From Treponema sp. (GTDB lineage: Bacteria; Spirochaetota; Spirochaetia; Treponematales; Breznakiellaceae): a DNA stretch of 6,972 nucleotides. The position numbers were made by a program, and so were the translations under genes. The notes beneath the pieces were generated by a model, which ran no database searches, was not told the DNA's origin, and saw only the letters and a list, made by a program, of their open reading frames with translations. This document shows positions 1-4,155 of the stretch, one piece after another; position 1 is the stretch's first letter, and every line of letters begins with the position of its first letter. The DNA is taken from positions 1 through 6,972 of the forward strand of contig JAITON010000122.1 in the NCBI GenBank assembly GCA_031289935.1, written 5' to 3'.

Positions 1-93
1 CTGAACTGAACTGAACTGAACTGAACTGAACTGAACTGAACTGAACTGAACTGAACTGAACTGAACTGAACTGAACTGAACTGAACTGAACTG
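1..93. repeat. Perfect pentanucleotide array, (CTGAA)18 plus CTG, cut by left edge
   Basis: The first 93 bases are an uninterrupted tandem array of the five-base unit CTGAA (TTCAG on the minus strand): 18 full copies and a partial CTG before unique sequence begins. There is no mismatch between copies, which points to recent expansion or active slippage rather than an old, decaying repeat. The array reaches base 1, so its real length is unknown. On the plus strand every frame meets TGA within three codons. On the minus strand all three frames are open and give the same cyclic peptide (V-Q-F-S-S), because five and three share no factor. Gain or loss of one unit would shift the frame of anything translated across it. 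Confidence 0.98.
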
Positions 94-151
94 GAGGAAC
101 CCCGGCGCTTCCCGTGAAATCTAAGCTCAGTTTCTGCTGCTCTCGCATCAT
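1..151 (-). CDS. Candidate 5' end of an ORF containing the pentanucleotide array (partial)
   Basis: Reading leftwards, ATGATG at 151-146 opens a frame that stays open to base 1, at least 50 codons. The first 20 residues are MMREQQKLSLDFTGSAGVPP, followed by repeated VQFSS from the TTCAG array. I recognise no family and see no signal peptide or membrane segment in the visible part. The frame has been open since a TAA at 217-215; TTG at 187 is the only other common start codon I see, but it lies inside the -35 box. There is no Shine-Dalgarno sequence before ATGATG. The -10-like box ends seven bases upstream, so a transcript would begin at or near the start codon (leaderless). G+C rises from about 30% in the spacer to about 56% over 93-151, which fits coding sequence but is weak evidence. 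The alternative is an untranslated leader or a non-coding spacer. The five-base repeat suggests on/off switching by slippage. Confidence 0.35.
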   Translation of the reverse strand, partial: MMREQQKLSLDFTGSAGVPPVQFSSVQFSSVQFSSVQFSSVQFSSVQFSS

Positions 152-155
152 GGGA

Positions 156-166
156 ACTAGTCTAGT
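156..166. promoter_or_regulatory. Short palindrome over the -10 box (ACTAG-T-CTAGT)
   Basis: A perfect 5-1-5 inverted repeat lies across the -10 hexamer of the leftward promoter. A symmetrical site here could be an operator for a dimeric repressor. It is only 11 bases long and could occur by chance. Confidence 0.2.
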
Positions 167-187
167 GGAAACGCGGAACTTTGTCAA
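159..187 (-). promoter_or_regulatory. Sigma-70-like promoter reading left into the CTGAA array
   Basis: On the minus strand a perfect -35 hexamer TTGACA (187-182) is followed by a 17-base spacer and TAGACT (164-159), which matches TATAAT at four of six positions including the key first T, second A and last T. Phased A-tracts lie directly upstream. The +1 would fall about seven bases after the -10 box, at the ATG at 151. This is the best promoter match I found in the spacer, and it points away from the lptD-like gene towards the left edge. It was read by eye, with no scoring. Confidence 0.45.
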
Positions 188-191
188 GTGG

Positions 192-237
192 TTTTTAGGA
201 AACTTGGTAAAATTTTATGCGTTTTTTCGTGTTTTTT
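192..237. promoter_or_regulatory. Helically phased A-tracts upstream of the leftward promoter
   Basis: On the minus strand the spacer carries A6 (237-232), A6 (227-222), AAAATTTT (216-209) and A5 (196-192). Their first bases are 10, 11 and 20 apart, close to whole helical turns, which is the arrangement that produces intrinsically curved DNA. They sit just upstream of the -35 box at 187-182, where an UP element or a site for a curvature-preferring nucleoid protein would act. The spacer is otherwise about 30% G+C. It contains no GC-rich hairpin and so no visible intrinsic terminator for the lptD-like gene. Confidence 0.45.
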
Positions 238-250
238 GGTCTAATAGTGC

Positions 251-3200
251 CTAGTGGATTTCCAGGCTGGGAGTCTGGGTACGGGTTTCATCATAACTCC
301 CCTCCAGTTTGATTTCCGAAATGGGGGTCCACTTAACGGAGAAGGATATCTTGGGGTTAAACTTGTACCTATAAGGGTTCTGGGTCCTGTCAAGATAGGG
401 AGAGACGGTGATCGTCAGGGCTGCGGTCCAATCCCCGAGATAATGGGTAAGATTGAGGCTAAAGGATTTGAGCTTAAAGCCCGAGGCCCGGCGGAGGCTC
501 TCGTCCCAAAAGGCAAAGGAATTAAAGAGGTCGATCAAGATATTCGGCTCCCCGGGAATCTGGGGGAGGTTGAACCAGGACTGTACATAGCGGAAGATAA
601 CCGCATTCTCCGATCTTGAGCTCAAGCTCAGATCCAGGAATTGATCAATTTTAAGGGTAATACCCAGGGAAAAGTCGAATTTAGAATAGGTATAGCGCTG
701 GAGATCCAGGGTAATGCTGGTATTCAGATTAAGGGAAAGAGCATTCCGGGGGTCGTCAAAAAGCCGCTCGATTTTGAAGACCGGGGCGTATTCCATCCTG
801 AAATCCCTGGGCCGGAATTGGAGTTCCCCGCTGGTAAGCTGCCAGCCCTGGTTTTCGATGAGTTCATAGGACCCCAGGCGGGCTGCGGAAAAGGAGGCCT
901 TAAAATCTTTCAAGGTCAAGGTTGAAGTAAGGCTGGTAAAGGCCTGGTACTCGGGGGTAAAAACCAGAGTTACCAGGGCGGAATAGCCTGTCGCAAAGTT
1001 CAGGGTTTCGGTCAAGCTGAGGGGTTCGAATCTTTGGTCCTCCTCAAAGGGCTTGACCAACATACCGCTCAAAACGGTTGTGCTAATCCAAAAACGGAGG
1101 GTCATGTTGGCGGAAAGGGAACTGTCCCGGGGCGGCAGCTCTGCGGTAAAGGAGAGGCTCTGGGTCTTGTCCTCTATAGAGGCCGCCAGGTTGAAGGACA
1201 GTTGATGGGCATCCATCTTGGTCTTGTCCCAATCGGCATACTGGAGTATCCAATGGCTGGGGGCCAGGGGATCGGCCAAAAAGGCGGCTTCGTCAAAGGC
1301 CGATTTCACGAGAAGCCCCCGGATGGTATGGCTGAGGGTGGTGCCGCTCCAGACCGGGTCCCCATAGAAGGGTTTCAGGCTGTTGATCCATTCCCCCTGG
1401 AGCGTGAAAAACGAAGCGGTGGATATCCGCCGGAGGGCGCTCTGCCATTTGACATCGGTGTCGAATTCCGCGGCCTCCCGGTTGAGGTACCAGTAGCCCT
1501 GGAGGGCGGTGCTGCCGTAGATACGGAGGCTGGAACTGTAGAGGCCGTTGACCGGATCGGTTAGGGAGAAGTTGAAGCTCCCGTCGGTCCTGAAGGTGCC
1601 CAGAATAGAAGAAATATCCCCCAGGTCAAGTTCGGAGGGGCTTGTCCAGGGGGCGGTGTGGAACAGAAGGTCCGCCGTTCCCGAGGGGCTCAAGCGGTAG
1701 GAAATGCTGAACTTGGGGAGCCCCGGCTGGGTAAAGCTGAACTTCTGGTCCAGGGGCGGGGGCGTAAGGCCGTTTTGGCCGGTCCCTTCCCCGGCGGCTG
1801 TTCCCGCCCCCTCCTCCGCTTCCCAGGGCGGCAGGGGCAGGCCGGTGTCCCCCAGGACCGTTCTAAAGCCCGCTTCCTCGGCGGCAACATCCCTGGTTTG
1901 GGCCGGAGCGGCGGGTTTACCGCCTGCATCAAGCAGGGTACCCTGGAGGGAACCGCTCAGGGAGAACATCGTGAGCCTCTGGGGGTAAAAAAAGCCGCCG
2001 GTGGTGGTGTACTGGAAACCCATGGAACTGGAAATGCTGCCCAGGGAGAAGCTTGAGATATAGGGCGCCAGGGCTTCCAGCTTGGGATTAAGGGAACCGC
2101 TGAGCCGCCATTCAAAGGAATTGATCGCGCTGGCCGTGGTAGTGGAACTGGTTCCGAGCCCCGAAGTCAGGGTGTCCATGACCATGGAGATCCAATTTTT
2201 GGCGCCCGCCCGGTTCATGAGATCCTGGTTCACATAAGGATCGGAATAGAGGGGCAGGCTCCAGGAAAAGCTGCCGTAGGTCCCGGTCAGACGGCCCTGA
2301 GTTTCGAGGCGGTAGCGGAAGGGCAGTTCCAGGGAAAAGAAGTAGGAGCTGTCCCAGTGGCTGTCTCCGTTATCGTCATAGGGCGTATAGCCCCAGGATT
2401 CAGCATAGATTTCCCGGGTAAGGCCGATGCCAAAGGAAAGGTCCATGCCGCCGAAGATACCCTTTCCCGGCAGGGATAGTTCGATCCCCGTGTAGGCCCC
2501 CAGGTTGGAATAAAGGTCCAGGAGCAGGGAAAGCCGGATTTCGGACTGGTCCTGGACCGGCTCCCCGGTACTCCTGAGGAAGAGCCCCTCCCGGACCTGG
2601 GCGCCGCTCCCCTCCCCCAGGATATTCGTGATGGAACTTTCGGAACTGGAACTCGCCTTGGGACGGCCCAGAATATAGGTGGTAGTCTGGGCAAAGAGAC
2701 CTTCCCGGGTACGGACCCCCAGGACGGGGTGAAAGATGATTTCATCCGCCGGGTAGAAGAGAAAAGGCAGATAGAAAACCGGGATTTCCCCTACTTTAAG
2801 GACCGCGTTAAAGATGGCCCAATCCGAGCCGGGGAGGAGCCATATCTTCGAGGCGCTGATGGACCAGTAATGTTCCCCCTCGGCGCCGCCGGTTACCTCC
2901 GCATCGGTCAGGATAGTTACCTCGTCTGCGTCCCGGCTGATCACCGTGCCGGAAAAGAGGAAGGCCGCCCCCCCCCCTGCGGAGGCCCGTTCCGAGACCG
3001 TGTCTATAAAGACGCTGGACCAATCGTCCAAGTCCACGTTGATGTATTCCCCCCGGAAGGTCTCCCGGGTAGCGCCCTCTTCACGGACGTATTCCACCCC
3101 ACCGCTGGCGGTGAGAATGTTCCGGGTACGGTTGTAGAGGATCTCCCAGGCGCGGATCCGGTGCACCGCCTTCCCATCCTGCAAGCTGATGACCACGTCC

Positions 3201-3631
3201 CCCCGGAGCCGGACATATTCCTCCCCCACCACTTCCAGGGAAAAGTACTCGGTGCTCCTGGCCGACTCAATAATGATGGTTCGGCCCCCGCCGGAACCGC
3301 CTTCCGTCCCGCCGGCCGTTACGGCGCCCGGCATGGGGAGGCCGAAATAGTCCCGCAGCCGGTTGGCCAGGTCCTCCTTGCCGCCCCCCTCGCCCAGACC
3401 CAGGCTGCGGCACCATGCCGCCAGTTCCGTGAGGCTTGAGGTCCTGATGTCCAGTTCCAGGACGGAGACCGGGGCGGGTTCCTCGGGCCCTTCCTCCGCA
3501 GGGGCTTCTTCGTAGGGAAGCCCTAAAGGGGACTCGTCCGCAGGGACCGCCGCTTCCTGGGCATAGACCGGGGACAGTCCCCAGGCCAACAGGAGCGCCA
3601 ATATCGGCAGCGGGCTCCGGCGCCTCTTCAC
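251..3631 (-). CDS. lptD: LptD/OstA-like outer-membrane assembly protein
   Basis: This is an LptD (OstA/Imp)-like protein of 1126 residues, longer than the 784 of E. coli LptD. Family members form an outer-membrane beta-barrel that inserts lipopolysaccharide. Known treponemes lack classical LPS, so the cargo here may be another glycolipid (inference). The start is GTG at 3631, directly after an in-frame TAA, with GAGG seven bases upstream. Residues 1-24 are a signal peptide (MKRRR, a Leu/Ala-rich core, cleavage after VYA). An acidic Pro/Glu linker runs to about 57, then a SAP/HeH-like helical segment (about 59-98) and a Gly-rich linker. An OstA-type domain (about 116-275) contains ILYNRTRNILTASGGVEY. 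The family hallmark GEIPVFYLPFLFYP follows near 280-295. The rest, to 1126, alternates aromatic and polar residues like barrel strands. A Pro/Ala/Glu-rich insert at about 565-628 is probably a loop. Cys74 is the only cysteine, so the disulfide scheme of E. coli LptD is absent. The C-terminus (LEIH) lacks the usual final aromatic residue. The first four bases overlap the preceding gene. Confidence 0.85.
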   Translation of the reverse strand: MKRRRSPLPILALLLAWGLSPVYAQEAAVPADESPLGLPYEEAPAEEGPEEPAPVSVLELDIRTSSLTELAAWCRSLGLGEGGGKEDLANRLRDYFGLPMPGAVTAGGTEGGSGGGRTIIIESARSTEYFSLEVVGEEYVRLRGDVVISLQDGKAVHRIRAWEILYNRTRNILTASGGVEYVREEGATRETFRGEYINVDLDDWSSVFIDTVSERASAGGGAAFLFSGTVISRDADEVTILTDAEVTGGAEGEHYWSISASKIWLLPGSDWAIFNAVLKVGEIPVFYLPFLFYPADEIIFHPVLGVRTREGLFAQTTTYILGRPKASSSSESSITNILGEGSGAQVREGLFLRSTGEPVQDQSEIRLSLLLDLYSNLGAYTGIELSLPGKGIFGGMDLSFGIGLTREIYAESWGYTPYDDNGDSHWDSSYFFSLELPFRYRLETQGRLTGTYGSFSWSLPLYSDPYVNQDLMNRAGAKNWISMVMDTLTSGLGTSSTTTASAINSFEWRLSGSLNPKLEALAPYISSFSLGSISSSMGFQYTTTGGFFYPQRLTMFSLSGSLQGTLLDAGGKPAAPAQTRDVAAEEAGFRTVLGDTGLPLPPWEAEEGAGTAAGEGTGQNGLTPPPLDQKFSFTQPGLPKFSISYRLSPSGTADLLFHTAPWTSPSELDLGDISSILGTFRTDGSFNFSLTDPVNGLYSSSLRIYGSTALQGYWYLNREAAEFDTDVKWQSALRRISTASFFTLQGEWINSLKPFYGDPVWSGTTLSHTIRGLLVKSAFDEAAFLADPLAPSHWILQYADWDKTKMDAHQLSFNLAASIEDKTQSLSFTAELPPRDSSLSANMTLRFWISTTVLSGMLVKPFEEDQRFEPLSLTETLNFATGYSALVTLVFTPEYQAFTSLTSTLTLKDFKASFSAARLGSYELIENQGWQLTSGELQFRPRDFRMEYAPVFKIERLFDDPRNALSLNLNTSITLDLQRYTYSKFDFSLGITLKIDQFLDLSLSSRSENAVIFRYVQSWFNLPQIPGEPNILIDLFNSFAFWDESLRRASGFKLKSFSLNLTHYLGDWTAALTITVSPYLDRTQNPYRYKFNPKISFSVKWTPISEIKLEGSYDETRTQTPSLEIH
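2968..2977. repeat. Ten-base C/G homopolymer inside the lptD-like gene
   Basis: Ten consecutive C on the plus strand give G10 in the coding strand of the lptD-like gene, read as GGG GGG GGG G(CG): Gly219-Gly221 and the first base of Ala222. The frame is intact as sequenced. Tracts of this length are prone to slippage, and poly-G tracts are known switching elements in treponemes. A one-base change here would truncate the protein before its barrel. Confidence 0.95.
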
Positions 3632-3918
3632 TTAAGCGCCTCAAGAGGGGAATCTTCGCCTTTGTCTGCTAGACTCCGGCCCGGTTGCAGTTCCAGGAGC
3701 CGGTCGTAATGGTGGTTCTCGGCTTCCAGGCGCCGGATAGTGGCGTTTTCTTTCTCAAGCTCAAGTTCTAGCATTTCCTTCTGAAGCCGCAGCTTCTCGA
3801 TCTCGGTTCCCCGCTTGTGCCGGGCGTTCTTGGCAAGATGCTCGATCAGCGTCACTGGAACACCGATACAGAGCCCTATCACGGCCAGTATACCCATTAC
3901 CCATATACCCCATTCCAT
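3628..3918 (-). CDS. Small single-pass membrane coiled-coil protein, copy 2
   Basis: This 96-residue protein has no family that I can name with confidence. It begins with a hydrophobic helix (about residues 5-26, core IWVMGILAVIGLCIGVPVTL), then a basic stretch (KNARHKR) that by the positive-inside rule puts the C-terminus in the cytoplasm. A charged coiled coil with leucine heptads follows (about 37-76), then a polar tail absent from its neighbour. Over 44 aligned residues of the coiled coil, 27 are identical to the upstream protein, so the pair is a tandem duplication. A 17-base stretch, encoding the LEAEN core, is exactly repeated 240 bases apart (3713-3729 and 3953-3969). The ATG directly follows the TAA of the preceding gene, with GGAGGAG nine bases upstream; the end overlaps the lptD-like start by four bases. 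The architecture resembles PspB, a small inner-membrane stress protein, but similarity to it is not shown. Confidence 0.85.
   Translation of the reverse strand: MEWGIWVMGILAVIGLCIGVPVTLIEHLAKNARHKRGTEIEKLRLQKEMLELELEKENATIRRLEAENHHYDRLLELQPGRSLADKGEDSPLEALK
3639..3642 (-). promoter_or_regulatory. Ribosome binding site deciding the GTG start of the lptD-like gene
   Basis: GAGG on the minus strand lies seven bases before the GTG at 3631. The codon immediately upstream in frame is TAA, so no earlier start is possible. The GTG shares its bases with the TGA stop of the preceding gene (GTGA). The site lies inside the 3' end of that gene, as expected for reinitiation or coupled translation. Confidence 0.6.
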
Positions 3919-4143
3919 TTACCTGGACTCCTCCAGGAGCTTGTCGTAGTGTTGGTTCTCGGCTTCCAGCCTGAGAAGCTGGGCCTTTTCCTTCTCCACT
4001 TCCAGCGCCATCAGTTCCTTTTGGATGGCCAGCTTTTCGACTTCCCGTTGGCGCTTGTCCTTGCCTGTTTTGTAGGCAAAGCTCAGAATGATCGCAGGCA
4101 GGCCCACCAACACAAGGGTTACAGCAAGCCAAAACATATCCAT
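3919..4143 (-). CDS. Small single-pass membrane coiled-coil protein, copy 1
   Basis: This 74-residue protein has an N-terminal transmembrane helix (about residues 4-24, FWLAVTLVLVGLPAIILSFAY), then a strongly basic stretch (KTGKDKRQR) predicting a cytoplasmic C-terminus. A coiled coil rich in Glu, Lys and Leu runs to the end and includes EKLAIQKELMALEVEKEK and LEAENQHYDKLLEE. It is a paralogue of the next gene downstream; the coiled coil and the LEAEN-HYD-LLE signature are the best conserved parts. Two similar coiled coils side by side could form a hetero-oligomer (inference). The gene starts 12 bases after the uvrA stop, with GGAG six bases before its ATG. Length and layout recall PspB, which is also about 74 residues, but I cannot show homology. 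The gene is real on the basis of spacing, RBS and its conserved duplicate; its function is unknown. Confidence 0.85.
   Translation of the reverse strand: MDMFWLAVTLVLVGLPAIILSFAYKTGKDKRQREVEKLAIQKELMALEVEKEKAQLLRLEAENQHYDKLLEESR
3928..3934 (-). promoter_or_regulatory. Strong Shine-Dalgarno sequence for the 96-residue gene
   Basis: GGAGGAG on the minus strand lies nine bases before the ATG at 3918, inside the last codons of the preceding gene. Together with the abutting TAA and ATG it supports this start and suggests efficient coupled translation. Confidence 0.7.
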
Positions 4144-4149
4144 TACGTA

Positions 4150-4153
4150 CTCC
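4150..4153 (-). promoter_or_regulatory. Shine-Dalgarno sequence for the 74-residue gene
   Basis: GGAG on the minus strand lies six bases before the ATG at 4143 and overlaps the short gap after the uvrA stop codon (TAA at 4158-4156). The short spacing supports cotranscription with uvrA. Confidence 0.6.
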
Positions 4154-4155
4154 GT

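Noticed and set aside
1..93. The pentanucleotide array as part of a CRISPR array or integration site.
   Set aside because: There are no spacers between units and the unit is only five bases; it is a simple sequence repeat.
185..206. Weak inverted repeat CAAGT with ACTTG around a 12-base loop.
   Set aside because: Only five base pairs, AT-rich, and without a following T-run in either useful direction.
209..237. Plus-strand T6 tracts (222-227, 232-237) as an intrinsic terminator.
   Set aside because: No GC-rich hairpin precedes them, and no plus-strand gene ends there. For the minus-strand lptD-like gene they are A-tracts, which do not terminate.
114..254. Plus-strand ORF from GTG at 114 (or ATG at 150) to TAG at 252-254, giving a 46- or 34-residue peptide rich in Phe and aromatic residues.
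   Set aside because: The only Shine-Dalgarno-like GGAGGA (93-98 region) is too far from the GTG, and there is none before the ATG. The aromatic content simply reflects the T-tracts of the AT-rich spacer. I cannot exclude a tiny peptide, but nothing supports it.
1034..2056. Plus-strand ORFs of 132-176 codons opposite the lptD-like gene.
   Set aside because: They lie antisense to continuous barrel-type coding sequence, have Gly/Arg-rich composition typical of shadow frames, and show no recognisable domain.
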